Positions 12,642-24,532 of a DNA stretch of 64,000 nucleotides are shown piece by piece. A program made the position numbers and the translations under genes. The notes beneath the pieces were generated by a model. That model had not been told where the DNA came from. It did not search any database and was given only the letters and a program-made list of their open reading frames with translations. The first letter of the stretch is position 1, and every line of letters begins with the position of its first letter. This DNA is from Cystobasidium ongulense (taxonomy: Eukaryota > Basidiomycota > Cystobasidiomycetes > Cystobasidiales > Cystobasidiaceae), in NCBI GenBank assembly GCA_022835595.1, contig BQUP01000002.1, positions 310,001-374,000 of the forward strand, in the 5' to 3' direction.

Positions 12642-13919
12642 ATGTCTGTAACACTCAACGAGTATGTCGCAACTACTATTCCTGGTTGCCGGCCGCTATC
12701 TTCGACGAACTGGCGCTGATCGGCTTGTTGATGCAGCGGAAAGAAGATCCCAACCATCGGCTTTGGTGCTGGAACTGCCTGGTATGGCAGAACTGGCGTT
12801 GATCCAGAGCTCCGAGATGCCGTCTGTGAGTCGCAGCTTGTGTAGACCAACCCCTCGCAACATGCTGATTGTGAGGCACAGTGACGGCATTGAAGACGGG
12901 TTACACTCACCTAGACCTGGCAGAAGTGTACAAGAATGAGGTCTCTATCGGTCAGTCGCTACTGAGCTCTGCAGATTCACCAGCGTATGTCCTCAGATCA
13001 TTGACGTTCTATTGTGTCGTGACTTATCAGGCGCCGCACTCAAAGACATGTCGAATAAGCGGGAAGACATCTATATCACAGAGTACGCGATCCCAGTCCT
13101 AGATATCTTTACAGCACCCCAATCTAAGCTGTACTCTCCTCACCTATAGGAAAATTCTGCCTGGAATGACAGATATAAAAGGCACTTTAAAGAACCAGCT
13201 TAGTACCGTACGTTAATACTTATTCACGCCTGCTATAGGGTGGAGCTGACGGAGCAATCCTATCTGTTATCCTCATCCAGCTCGGCATCGAATATGTTGA
13301 TCTATATCTCCTCCATGCTCCTGAGAAACTTTTCCCGAAAGGCTCGCCATCACAACAAGAAGCCTGGGCTCAACTGGAGGCTCTGCAAGCTGAAGGGTTG
13401 ACCAAGTCCATCGGTGTGTCTAACCACCGCGTAGAGGATATTAAGAAGATCCTCGAGACATGCAAGGTCAAGCCTGCTGTAAACCAAATCGAGCTTCACC
13501 CGTATATTTACAACGAGGCGAAAGCCATCGTCGATATCTGCCATGAAAACGGTATCAAGATTGCAGCATACTCTCCTAGTGCTCCAATCACCCAGTTTAA
13601 GGGTGAGTCCTGCTTCTCTTACATGAGTCCGTTTGGCCTGTCCCGTTGCTAACTCGGTGTTATTGTAGACGGACCTGTTGATCCAGTTGTCGAAAAGATT
13701 GCCAAAGAGACCAACATCTCACCTGGCCAGGTCTTGTTGAAGTGGGCTCAGCAAATCGGAGACATCATTGTTACTACTTCTTCCAAAGAGTCCCGCATGA
13801 AGGAGCAGCTCGCCGTTCCATCATTGCCTGATCTCTCAGCTGAGCAGCTCAAAGCTATCACCGATGCTGGAGCCCAGAAGCCTTCGCAGAGAAAGTACAT
13901 GGTAGACGTATTCCAGTAG
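12642..13919 (+). CDS. Aldo/keto reductase (AKR3-like)
   Basis: NADPH-dependent reductase of carbonyl compounds with the TIM-barrel AKR fold; substrate unknown. Seven exons (12642-12661, 12737-12825, 12882-12950, 13031-13082, 13150-13207, 13281-13602, 13669-13919) sum to 286 residues, near the usual 280-320. Exon 1 is only 20 nt and encodes MSVTLN, which must be joined to DGKKIPTIGFGAGTAW. Catalytic tetrad positions are seen as Asp in HLDLAEVY, the Tyr of AEVY, Lys in YITEKI and His in LYLLHAP. Later motifs are SIGVSNHRVEDI, PAVNQIELHPY and the cofactor segment VTTSSKESRM. The segment GAGTAWYG resembles fungal alpha-keto amide reductases such as yeast YDL124W. A second in-frame acceptor at 13238 would add 14 residues before LGIEYVDLYL; the shorter form fits the family better. 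Confidence 0.92.
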
Positions 13920-14050
13920 GAGGTCGCTACAGTGACACGTCGGAAAACAATAGGCACGTGATAAAGACGCCTGAATATCTTGTGTATGCTACATAAAAGT
14001 TATACAGAAACGGACCAGAAGAAAACATGTGCATTCGTAAAGACGTACTC

Positions 14051-15603
14051 TTAAGTCCTGCCTTGACGGCGCCGTTTTTGGCGGAGCTCCGTGTCGATTA
14101 AAAACAAGCCCTTGCAGAAGCCGCTTTTATCGAGACTGCCTTGACGATTGACATCACAATGATTCCTGCAGAGCATAAGAGACCATCGTCAATACATGCA
14201 TCCTTTTACTATGCATACTATTTGATTTACCAAATTCTGGCAAGACTCGCGGCATTGAGCTTGCTCAGTCCCCATACTTGGCGAACGACGATGCCATCAA
14301 GGCGCGCAGTTACAGAGCTTGCGGTCGAATGACTTTGCTGGCCAAAATTCTGTACGAGCTTGTCCCAGAGTACTTCGTACCGTTGAGGCAACGCAGGTGG
14401 ATTTACAGAGCCACGAGAGCCATTTGCGCTTGTATGCCGTGGAGAAGGAGGGCGCGATAGATTGTTGGGAAGTGGAGGCATGCTTCTCGAAGGTGGAGGA
14501 GGCATGAAATTGGTATTTGGGTAACTCTGGTCTCGTGGACGAGGCGGTAAAGATGATAAGGAGGGAGCGGCGGATAAGCTCGACAAATCACTTTGCATAG
14601 TACTTGATCGCGAAGGACGGTTTGAGGAGATCCCTGATTGTGAAATGCTGCCGCTCCGACTCTGTGTAGGAGTTGTGCCGGGCGAATTTGAGGCTGACAA
14701 AGTGGATGATCGCTGAGGAGGCTGCGGATACGAGCTTAACGTCGAATTGCCAGAGGTCATGGAAGAAGTGCTATTCTGTTTGCGAGGTGGAAGCCTCGGA
14801 GCACCAGCGTCGGCTGGTGAGTGGCGAGAGGAAGCAGACTTCGAGGTCGCTGTGGGCTTGCCCCCCGGCAGAGGTGGGGGAATACGAGTAGACAAAGTAG
14901 AGGGTTCACTTGAATAAGCGCTGACTTTTGTGAGATTCGAGGAAGCGGACGTATTGCTGGTATTGCTGTTCTTGCGAACTGGCAGTTGTGGTGGCGGCAG
15001 CTTTGACGACGTAGATGTGATTGTTACGGAGGAAGCTAGTGGTGTAGCTGGTAGTAACGATTTAGGCGTCGTTGCTGCTTTTGCGCTGTCGATAGAGGCA
15101 ATGTCGTCCATTGCATTACTTATCGCCGCGCTGACATCGGCTTCGGTCGAAGGTTGGACTGGCGGCCATGGCCTGCTATGGGAGAGCGGAGTAGCTCGAA
15201 CAGCATTTGGAGACGTAGAATTTGTCGGAGCAATGCTGCTACTGCTATTTGACGGAGTAGGCGCTCCTAAACCTGGTAAGGCAACTCTGGAACTGATGAA
15301 AGATCCAGGCTTGATGACGCTAGGAACTGCTGGCGAAGCTCTCGGCTTTTCGAGAGGTCTGATTACAATAGGTTCATTGACTTTGGGAGGGCTCGAGGCT
15401 GCTTGTAGTGGATCATAGCTGCCATGAGGAACAGCACCCTTGCGTGTAGCCGAACTGGCCGTAGTACCCGATGATGTAGAGTTGGGCGAACCCGCTAATG
15501 CAGGGGCGCTGCTGTGCTCAAAGGCAGCAATTCGCGACCTGATATCCTGTGGGTGGGAGTCCTCGTCCTCGCTGTGTTGCTTTTCATGCTGGGTATCGCT
15601 CAT
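14051..15603 (-). CDS. EH-domain protein, Irs4/Tax4-like
   Basis: Two exons (15603-14231 and 14165-14051) give 495 residues. The first 400 are a Ser/Pro/Thr-rich, probably disordered region with Pro-rich patches. The C-terminus is one EH (Eps15 homology) domain: RYEVLWDKLV, then LDGIVVRQVWGLSKL, then SLARIWNHCDVNRQGSLDKS with an EF-hand-like loop and GFCKGLFLID. The intron falls inside the Trp codon of ARIW; if unspliced a TAA follows at once and the second half of the EH domain is lost. A single C-terminal EH domain after a long disordered region is the layout of yeast Irs4 and Tax4, which regulate phosphoinositide levels with Inp51. That functional link is inference. The gene is convergent with the reductase, with only about 130 bp between their stop codons. 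Confidence 0.85.
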
Positions 15604-16347
15604 GGCTATGATGGGTTCCTTTAGACACCGTCACGAGCAGACTTCAGCGGCGATGGAGTCTTGATGCGCTTGTTACATGCGATTGTTTGCCTTTCTCATG
15701 TGTCATCTGCTTTTGAACTCCTGTTGTTTTGGATCTCGAATGCGCCTTGTGGACAGTAAGTCAAAAGCAACAATTCAGAAGCTCGTTGCTCTCTGGACCG
15801 CTCCACTTCGCACCTCGCAGCCACATCCATCCGACTCAGAGCAGCAGCAGCCCTCGACACGCCATACACCGCGTCTTTACAGCCTCAGGCTATCCGTGAG
15901 TGTCCTCCGCACCTTCTCCTACAGCATTCGCCCGTCGTTCTCGGCCTCCACAGGCGCCAGTGGTCAGCCTTCGAAGCAAGCACGCCCGCCCTACTAGCAG
16001 AAACGGTATGCGCACTATGCTAGCTGCATGTGGACTGCATCTACAAGGATCTTCAGCTAGTGTGTTGGCGTGTCCAGCCCGCCTGCGTTTACGCACCTGT
16101 GGCTTGCAGCGTGATGGCGATGAATGTATGGCGGACGGCCTGGACTGCGCAAGAGGCACATCCTCGCTGCACTGGCTGCGTACAGTATACAGCAGTACAA
16201 TTACATTGCTGATGCGCCATGCGCGTTGTTCCTCTTCTTCTGCCACTCATCCACTCTTGTCTGTCACCCGAATCCGTTCACACCTCCATCAACAACATCA
16301 TGAACAACGGCACAGCAGCATAGACCAGCAGCAACAGCAGCGACGCA
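15604..16347. promoter_or_regulatory. Divergent promoter region, EH-domain gene and CDC42
   Basis: About 740 bp between two divergent start codons. It contains CAG-rich stretches just before the CDC42 ATG, likely 5' UTR. No TATA box or coding sequence with recognisable features was found. Open frames crossing it have no homology that I can recognise. Confidence 0.45.
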
Positions 16348-17303
16348 ATGCAGACAATCAAGTGTGTCGTCGTCGGTGATGGTGCCGTCGGAAAGGTACA
16401 TTTTGAATGCTTCTGCACCATTCACATGCTCGGCCTCTCCCACGCCTGGAGGGCGGTGAAAGCTGTGGCATGCCGTGCACCTTTTACACAATAATTGTAA
16501 CCGAGGCTGATGAATGTGCCATTTACAGACCTGCCTGCTCATTTCGTAAGCTGCCATACAGACATGCTGATCGTTTCACATGGATCCCGCTAAGGCATTC
16601 CATCGCAAACTTGTCACGCCATTCTTCTGCAACATTTAACAGATACACGACGAACAAGTTCCCGTCAGAATATGTGCCAACAGTTTTCGACAACTATGCA
16701 GTGACCGTCATGATTGGCGATGACCCATACACGCTCGGCCTCTTCGATACTGCCGGACAGGAGGATTATGATCGCCTCAGACCCCTCTCATATCCTCAAA
16801 CAGATGTCTTCCTCGTCTGCTTCAGCGTCACATCGCCTGCGTCGTTTGAAAACGTTCGAGAGAAGTGGTTCCCCGAGGTACGACGGCGTTGCTGTCCTGC
16901 CGCTGTCTGGGGAGATGTTACCTAAAACCTGTCTCATTGTGTCGTTCAGGTCCACCATCACTGCCCAGGCGTTCCATGCCTCATCGTAGGAACACAAGTA
17001 GATTTGAGAGACGACGAAGCCGTGAGAGAGAAGTTGGCCCGACAGAAGCAGAAGCCTGTCACCCCCGAAGCAGGAGAACGGCTAGCTAGAGAGCTCGGTG
17101 CTGTGAAATACGTCGAGTGCTCAGCATTGACGCAACGTGGGGTAGGTGCAATGAATAACAAACAGGGCATCCGACTCTGCCCCAGGCGTTAATCCCGACT
17201 TTGTCTACCCCTCACACAGTTGAAGAACGTCTTCGATGAGGCTATCGTCGCGGCGTTAGAGCCTCCTGTGCAGAAGAAGAAGAACAAGTGCAATATTCTG
17301 TAA
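16348..17303 (+). CDS. CDC42: Rho-family GTPase Cdc42
   Basis: Membrane-anchored GTPase that sets cell polarity, budding and hyphal growth through formins, PAK kinases and exocyst. Five exons (16348-16395, 16529-16545, 16643-16877, 16950-17141, 17220-17303) give exactly 191 residues, the standard length. Seen: P-loop GDGAVGKT, switch [12 protein letters not shown], switch [18 protein letters not shown], the Rho insert region, ECSAL for guanine contact, and a polybasic QKKKNK tail before the CAAX box CNIL, which predicts geranylgeranylation. Exon 2 is a 17-nt microexon encoding TCLLIS across the P-loop, flanked by TTTACAG and GTAAGC. Cdc42 is favoured over Rac by [16 protein letters not shown] and the [13 protein letters not shown] ending. 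Confidence 0.97.
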
Positions 17304-18014
17304 AGACCCCCGCTTTCGTATACTGGCACATAACGACACCCGTCACTTTTCCAGAACCTCGTCAATCTATCGATAGCCACTACTCCCACCTACGTCCGCC
17401 ACTCGCACCGTCATGGATCTACACCCTTTTCATGAACACAAAGCTAAAGACGTCCAATTCGAGTGTGCCACTCTAGTCCAGCCAGAAGTTTCAGACATTC
17501 TACAGGCCACCAGCGTTCAGCACTCGTATCCATCTCATGCTCAACGCAGCCATCCTACCAAAGCGTCACAGCGTGAAATCCTTCTCTACACCACCCTTCT
17601 ATGCTGCTCTTACCGAAACATTCAAGTCTGCCTTAGCGTGATCTGCTTCTGCGTACTTATCCTCTTCTTTCACACGTGCCTGTCTGCGATGAGACGAAAG
17701 TGTTTCTTCTTAGTCGACCTATGTTTTCTCCTATTTCTCTTTCCGCTTGATGTAGTCGTATAGGCCTTTCTGCAATTCACTCCATAAAAACTCTCTGGAC
17801 CTTCCATTGCTCGCCTAGATAGGACAGCTGTTGACTGGTAGTCAGGTGCGTTCGTGGTGCAATACGCCCATAAAAGGGGTTCTTGCTTGCTGGTATACCA
17901 TTTGAAATCGATACAAAAGAGGTTTGACGGTCCGGACAACGGTAATAGTACAGAAATTATTCTATGTTTGCGAGGATGTTGGAGACCGCTGATGGATGTT
18001 ATCACTGACTTTAC
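17304..18014. other. Intergenic region between convergent CDC42 and LRO1
   Basis: About 710 bp between two stop codons. It should hold both 3' UTRs. No coding or RNA gene is recognised. Confidence 0.5.
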
Positions 18015-20559
18015 TTAACCTTCCCATGCTATCTTCTTAGCGTATTCCCTAATATTGGAGTAGATCGTCTCATTGACCAGATGTCTTATCGAAGGCAAGG
18101 AGAAGGGAGAACTCGTAAGCCTCCACACCGTGTCACGTAATGCAATCATCAACTGAGAAGCTCGCTCACCCTTTTCCAGCTGCTACTTGCAACACTGCTT
18201 GATTTACGACTGTTGTGCCCAATACATCGATATGGTCGCCGGTAGTCGGCCCACCTCTCGGATCGAAAGCCAATGGTTCATGTTTCAATTCGTGCGTTAC
18301 AATCTTGATCCCAGCCGGGTTGTAAAGTTTTCTCTTCCATCCTTCAACGCACATTGTTCCTGACGACAATAGTGATACCGTCCCATCACCTTCCCCATTC
18401 ACAACTCCTGCTTTTACAACTGGATTTTCATTCTCCAGGTTCACGCTTGAATCGATCCATGACATTCGCATTGGTTCATTTCCGCTTTCAGAGGGATCCT
18501 CAGTGGCGTTCTCAGACTGCGCATATTGAGACTGGGAATAATAATATCCACGCTCTGTAGGCTTTCCCCATCCGTATACTGGGAAATGGACCGAATCAAT
18601 TATTTCTGTTCTGTACTGACTGCAGCAGAGCGGTACTTACAGCAATATATTTTCATGCTCGGAGCGTGGGGCAGCTGCACTTCGAGCGGATTACTCCACT
18701 TGGTGTGGTCCAGATTGTTCTTTTTCAGCTGCTTCTCGCTTCGTTCGAAGCCAAGTGAAAAGTTTGTCTTCACCATCTCGCGCCATTCACTATTGGTGTG
18801 TTCCTCTAGATATTTGATTGACTCCTCCAAAGTCAAGTCAGGCCTTTTATCCGTCGAGTTGAGCTCGCTCGCGATTGGATCGGGGTCATTGAAGCGGACT
18901 ATCGCGAAAGCAGAAATCAGTAAAGACGCGAGCCGCGAGCCAGGAGTAGACATACACATGTGCTTTTGTGACGAAGTTGTGTTGTGGGTGTCGTCAGGGG
19001 CCCCGTTCTTGTCACCTAGATAAAACATGATCAGGCCCATGCAAATGCAGATAGTCTCCTTGTATAGACTTACCCCAAATCGCATTCCCGCCTTTGAGCA
19101 GCATCGAGGCTGAGCCCGCCCATGTGCGGAATAATTTCGCTCGTTCAGCTTTCGAAAACAGCTTCTCAAGCAAGAATACTCCAGCTGGATTGAGCTCGAC
19201 CGTGTCTCTCATCTGAGATACTGTATAAGCACATGATAGCGCCATTCATCGAAATTACGCATGCGCTCACCTCTCCGCTCATGAATGCAGCCATTGCTTT
19301 CGGTACACCAAGAAGGCATCCACCAATATTGACCCATCCATCAATATGCTTCTCAACCCAATCGCTTCCGCCATTACCGAAACCTTTGGCTTCGACCCAT
19401 TTCAGGAACCATAAGGTGACGGTACCTCCCATCGAGTGACTAACGAGGACTGTCTTCTTGCCATTGACCTGCAAGCTGTGCTCTATCACCCCTTGAATGC
19501 GCGAGAAGTATGCATCCCGCCGTTGAAGGTTGATATATGATAAGCGCCAATCATATGCTTGTAAGGAGAGGTCATTGTAATCATAGTCGATTGCAGCGAG
19601 ATTTTCTATGATCTTGCTCCAAATCCAGTAGCCTGTAATAAAGTAACTCGCTGCATCGAGACCCTGAGCAGATCGGACTTTCACATCGGGCGGGTCCAAG
19701 CCAGTTTTGGGATCTAGAGACATTGCCTTGATCCACTCTGCTTTGCGTGTCACTATGGATTGGACCATACTTCCGCCACCCCATAGCCGTTTCCTGAAGA
19801 ATTGGGCAGTCTCTGCATCTGTACCCCACGACTCGAGTCCAGAAGAGATGACGCCCGGTATGAGCATGACTGCATGTGTCTTCTCGTAGCCCTCACCCTT
19901 TGCTTCACGTCCAACCTTGAAATCGCGGTTTTCGAGCCATTTTCGAGCATTGGGGCCTATGAGATCTGGCATGTTTATCATTTCGCTAATTTCACCCCAT
20001 CCGGAAGTAGGAAAGCCAAGGTCAAACTTGTTGAAGCGACTCTCCAGTTCGTTCAAGAAGGCGGAATGGTAGGCTGTAGTGTTCAGAAATAGGACGTAGG
20101 CGAACAGGGCGCCGAGGAGTCCGCCGCCAAAGAAGAAGATTCGCCGCCTCTGACGCAAAGGTATTCTAGGAGGTTTGCCTTTGCGTAGGCCTTGCAAGAA
20201 GGACTCGGTAAGTGATATCTCATTATACGGCGTTCCTGGCTGTAAATAGAGGCAATTTGGTCAGACCATGTAAGCACGAGTTAGCTACTAAGACAGCCAA
20301 GACGATGATCTACACCAGTCAAGCTCACCGCATCTATACGCAAGCCAGACTTGCTCGGACGTAGCTTGACTGTGATGCCCGGCTCCTCGTCGTCATCCGA
20401 GGTAGACGGTGTGTAGGCCGCGGTGGCTAGATCCAGGTGATCTGGCGCATTCTTCCGCCGTTTGGCTGCAGAGGTCGTGCGAACGGCAGATGAATGGCCC
20501 GACTGTCTCTCTGGCGTGGAAAGCTCCTTCTCTTTGCCCTTGCCCTTGCTCTTCGCCAT
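18015..20559 (-). CDS. LRO1: Phospholipid:diacylglycerol acyltransferase (PDAT, Lro1)
   Basis: Makes triacylglycerol in the ER by moving an acyl chain from a phospholipid to diacylglycerol without acyl-CoA. The protein opens with a Lys-rich cytosolic stretch (MAKSKGKGKEKEL), then PRIPLRQRRR and one membrane segment at about residues 111-132 (IFFFGGGLLGALFAYVLFL), so it is type II with the catalytic domain in the lumen. The LCAT-type alpha/beta hydrolase core shows HAVMLIPGVISSGLESWG (lid/oxyanion area), LVSHSMGGTV (nucleophile Ser), GEGDGTVSLLS (Asp) and TGDHIDVLG (His). Several introns interrupt the second half. The last exon ends NIREYAKKIAWEG; its 3' splice site is not certain, since two AG sites a few bases apart give the same frame. 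The gene is divergent from the phosphatase gene across 2 kb. Confidence 0.93.
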
Positions 20560-21489
20560 ACTTGCGTTTGCAAGAAGTCAAAGAGGATGATCGATAAACC
20601 GACGCGCGCTTTCTGCTCTGCCCACAGCTGCTGACTGCCCACAGCTTGACTGGATGACATAACATGACGACGGGAAGATTAATGGCGTACATCTCCATAC
20701 ATTTGTACTCTGTTGCGTACATCGCCGTGCTGTCTGAACTGCCAGTCCTCCCACGCTGTCGTGATGTTTAAACCTTCGCTTTGGATGCGACACTTGATAA
20801 TCACATCCTAACGATTCTTTATTAGTGCAGGAAGATAATTTGACTGCTATTAGCCCGTGGATACTGCTCTGGTATTTCTGTCTCATGCCTACTGCCCAGC
20901 GCGACGCCTGAAATGGATCGTATGACCGCGAGGGTGCCGTCGCGGTTATACATAACCTCTTTGTGCAATCCTTACGCTTGGGATTACGTTGAAAAGTAAT
21001 TCGAGGAGATGGGTTCATCTTCTCTTCTTCTTTTTCTTTGTTATAACACGAACTCGGTACACGATTTGCCTGGCTCTATCTCACAAGCAGCTTTCCATTT
21101 AAGCCATTCCTTAAAATCCCTGCCTCCCCCCATAGCTCTCTGCTTGGCCCGTAAGTAGATTATCGGTCATAAAGTAAACCCATCGCTTGTCCTGCAGACA
21201 TTGTAAACCGCCGAGCTGGATTTGGCACTGCTTCTCTCCCTTGGAGGAACCTCTCCACGTCATTGACCTTCAAGCTATAGACCTTTCATCGATAGTGAAC
21301 TCCAGCTTGCCGTAGAGACTGGATCCATCACATCAGGGGGTTATCCCCCGTCAAATCAACATTGGAGTGTAACCGATAATGCGCGTGCCCAAGTCTATCT
21401 TCTTACCGCCAGCCATACTATGACTCAGTCGAAAACAGCGACATGGTACGAGCTATCCATTCTCATTCTCCTGGCAACAGAGCTCGTAC

Positions 21490-21786
21490 ATGACGGAGTC
21501 ACATTATGGCCAGTCTTCACCTGAAGACGAAAACAGCACATACATCAAACATTCGGCTCCAGCAGCAGAAAGAAGGAAAGGTTTGAATGAGATCGATGTA
21601 AGACAGGAGAGGCGTAACCTGGCCTACGTTGCTTATGCTTTCCAGGATGCCATCAGGAACCATACACGAGAACAAGACCTCCACTTCCAGTACGGTATTG
21701 TGTTGCAAGAACGAGGTTCCGCCAACAAAGAAAGCATGTGCATCAAGCGCAGAGCATTGAATCTCGAACGTTTCCGCTTCTTCTGA
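21490..21786 (+). CDS. Possible small hypothetical protein (98 residues)
   Basis: An uninterrupted frame from a true ATG to TGA in otherwise non-coding DNA. The product is hydrophilic, rich in Arg, Glu and Gln (RRNLAYVAYAFQDAIRNH), with no signal peptide, membrane segment or motif that I recognise. Length and isolation make chance possible. A plausible acceptor (GGCAACAG) lies just upstream, so it could be the last exon of a larger gene. I keep it only as a candidate. Confidence 0.2.
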   Translation: MTESHYGQSSPEDENSTYIKHSAPAAERRKGLNEIDVRQERRNLAYVAYAFQDAIRNHTREQDLHFQYGIVLQERGSANKESMCIKRRALNLERFRFF

Positions 21787-22441
21787 CCGTCCGGAAGTCT
21801 AACAGATGGTACCTCGTCCAGTGAACCTTCTGGACGACCATTCTTCATCAAGCTCGATCAGATAGTAGTAGCAAGCAATGATCGACTCGACTGCCGGGAC
21901 GATATAAATACACGAACGTGACACACCTCGCGCTGATTTGCTTTCTTTCTTGGCGAAACAACGAATATCTTCCCGTGTGTCATTATTACAGAATGCCAAG
22001 CACATCAACTACATTCGGCACATACGGTGCGCATACAACCGGTGACTCCCATAGGTAGAACGCGATTTCGAGCCTGTCAGGCATGAAGCTGGTCGATGGA
22101 CTAGACCACAGCGCCCCCCTGTATTAGCAGATGTAGAGGTATTTAGATGCGAACCAACACCTGTTACACGTATACCGTATTTTTTTTCCATCAATCTAGC
22201 TGACTCTAGGAAGCTTACGGTTTCTCAAGCTCCATACATACCGCTCACGTTCCTAAAGTACGAAGCCAGGCTCCCCGAATCAGTACTGTTACGAAGCATT
22301 GTTACGCTATCTGTATATGGGAAGCAGCAAAAGCGGTCACTCGTGCTCTATAAAATCAGACCTCATGCACGGACGACGGCTTTCTCGGACTCTTCCGAAG
22401 TAGTGCAAGCGGACGAACGTGTATTTTCGGTCGCGGAAAGG

Positions 22442-22449
22442 TATAAAAG
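22442..22449 (+). promoter_or_regulatory. TATA box of the alkaline phosphatase gene
   Basis: TATAAAAG lies about 118 bp upstream of the phosphatase ATG, followed by a pyrimidine-rich stretch (CTCCCCCTCACC) typical of fungal transcription start regions. The sequence is seen; its role is inferred from position. Confidence 0.55.
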
Positions 22450-22559
22450 AGCTGCTGGTTAATTGCACACCCTTTTCTTCTGACCTCCTTGTACAACCAT
22501 CCCTCTCCCCCTCACCTAATTATACAGGATTCTAGCAGCGGAATCCTCGAAGTATTAAA

Positions 22560-24532
22560 ATGGTCAAGACTACCACTCTAGCCGTCGGCGGCTTAGCTCT
22601 AGCTACTACGTTGGTCTCGGCCACTCCAGTCCTATACGAGAGGAAGAACAATGGTCACAGTAGTGGAAAGAAGAACATAATCTTGGGCTGGACGGACGGT
22701 AGTAAGTTTATTTCATAGACATAGACATTTGGTGGCGAGTTGACTCTAACACGTGATCCTCTCCGTTCTCAGTGGGGGCAAATGTGCTTCCTATGGCTCG
22801 ACAAGTTCTCGAACGTCAGTTAGCATCTCGTTGTTTTCAAAGCTTTCTTCCAAGTCTGATGCTTCCTTTCATTGTGAATTTGTGCAGGTGTCAAAGCCAA
22901 CAGCGAAGACCCAACTTATTCCGGCTACGAGACCAGTCTAGAAGATGATCTCATCGGAGTACAGCGTACCGGTTCCGCAAGCACTCTCATCACAGATAGC
23001 GCAGCTAGTGCTTCTGCAGTCAGTACAGGTTTCAAGACCAACAATGGTTTCGTATCTGTTGATACGGAGGGCAAACCTCTAGGCAGCGTCTTGGAGGCTG
23101 CTAAACAGGCTGGCTATTTGACCGGGTTAGTGATCTCTGCCTCCCTTCTCACTCTCACCGGCGCACGATCACTGATAAGCTTAGTGTTCCAGTGTAATTA
23201 CCACGAGTTACATCTACGATGCTTCGCCCGGAGTGTTCATTTCTCACTCAGTGGACCGAGATGATTCATGGTTTATTGCCAACCAACAGGTAAGCAAGCA
23301 CTTTTATTTTATGCTTAATCTGCTGGTATTGATATTTCTGGACAATTAGATTGGCTGGACTCACCCTCTCGGAAGAGTCGCAGATGTGCTGCTCGGTGGT
23401 GGACGATGTGCATTCATTCCACAAAGCGAGGAAGATTCCTGCCGTTACGACGACTACAATCTTATTAAGATTGGTCAGGAGAAATATGGCTGGAACTACG
23501 TTGATAGCGTCGAGGGTTTGAAATCTGCTTCTGAGCTGGTAAGTCGCATCACCATTTGCGTGACTGCAATGGAGCTTACCGAAGAATAAACGCTGATAAT
23601 TAGTGCTAAATTTTCTTTCGCTTCCTCACAGCCCCTTCTTGGTCTATTCGCACCCGAGGACATGGCAGCTCCACTGGACCGACCCTCAACCCAACCAAAA
23701 TTACAAGACATGGTAGATAAAGCCATTGAATTGTTAAGCAAGAAATCAGAATCCGACCCAAAAAGCAAAGGATTCTTCTTGTTCTATGAGAGTGAAATTA
23801 CCGATTCATTACAACATTCAAACGATATAATAGGAACTTATTCAGGTGCATTGGAAATTTCCGATACTGCTACTTTGGTAAAGAAATGGTATAAGAAATT
23901 ACAATCAAAAGGTGATGATACACTTTTCTACTCTACTTCTGATCATGAAACTGGTGGATTTGCTATTGGTGCCGAAGTTGAGGACCCTCCTACTGAGGCT
24001 TCTATTGGATGGGAACGTGAGTCGCTTCTTTTTGGTGCTCGCCTAACAAATGGGAAGGAATAAAGCTGAACTGCATCATCCTGTAGCACTTGTCATTGCC
24101 AATGCCAGTCACTCTGCGACATTCACTGCCGATATCATCGCCCAAGCAGCTGGAACTGGAAATGCTTCTCTAGCCGACGTTAAGCAAATTGTATCAGAAA
24201 ACTTGAAGATTCAAAACTACACTCAAGCCGAAGCCGAGCTCGTCGTCAAAGCAGGAAACAGTACAGATGATATTCTCACCCTGTTGACTGGTTCAGTCGA
24301 TATCCGAGCCCGAGTAGGCTGGACAACTGGAGGTCATACTGCAGCAGATGTCAACATCTACTGCTACGATAACCCATACTGCCTAAAATTCAGAGGAAGT
24401 CATGAAAATACAGAATTAACTGGATTAATGGCTGATTTCTTAGGCGGACTTGATATTGAAAAAGTTACGAATCAGTTGAAGGGTTTTAATGCTACTGCTC
24501 CTACTTTAGCTGGAGAACCAGTCGAGGAATAG
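22560..24532 (+). CDS. Alkaline phosphatase with signal peptide (PhoA/Pho8 superfamily)
   Basis: Metal-dependent phosphomonoesterase. Seven exons (22560-22701, 22773-22814, 22888-23125, 23193-23289, 23350-23538, 23632-24016, 24087-24532) give 512 residues. The N-terminus is a cleavable signal peptide (TLAVGGLALATTLVSATP), so the enzyme enters the secretory pathway; no second membrane segment is seen, unlike Pho8, so secretion or vacuolar delivery are both possible. Family motifs: metal ligand in GWTDGMGAN, nucleophile in LITDSAASASA, VITTSYIYDASP, the metal site E-x4-D-x3-H in ESEITDSLQH, STSDHETGG and GWTTGGHTAADVN. N-glycosylation sites (NAS, NYT, NST, NAT) occur in the last exon. In most relatives the third metal motif reads EGSRIDHAGH, so the local context here is divergent though the ligand spacing is kept. 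A TATA box lies 118 bp upstream. Confidence 0.92.

Larger units (their letters stand above)
20560..22559. promoter_or_regulatory. 2-kb divergent intergenic region between LRO1 and the phosphatase gene
   Basis: Promoters of both flanking genes must lie here. A perfect GGGGG-TTAT-CCCCC hairpin occurs at 21336-21349, next to an AGGGG stress-element-like motif. One ATG-started open frame of 98 codons is listed separately. Nothing else in the region is recognised. Confidence 0.45.

Noticed and set aside
14930-15418. 162-codon plus-strand frame antisense to the EH-domain gene
   Set aside because: A shadow of Ser/Pro-rich coding sequence; the true gene on the other strand has a recognisable EH domain and matching splice phases.
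15677-15997. Plus-strand frame MRLFAFLMCHLLLNS as a small secreted protein upstream of CDC42
   Set aside because: Although the start looks like a signal peptide, the rest is low-complexity and the frame falls in the CDC42 promoter/leader; evidence is too weak to list.
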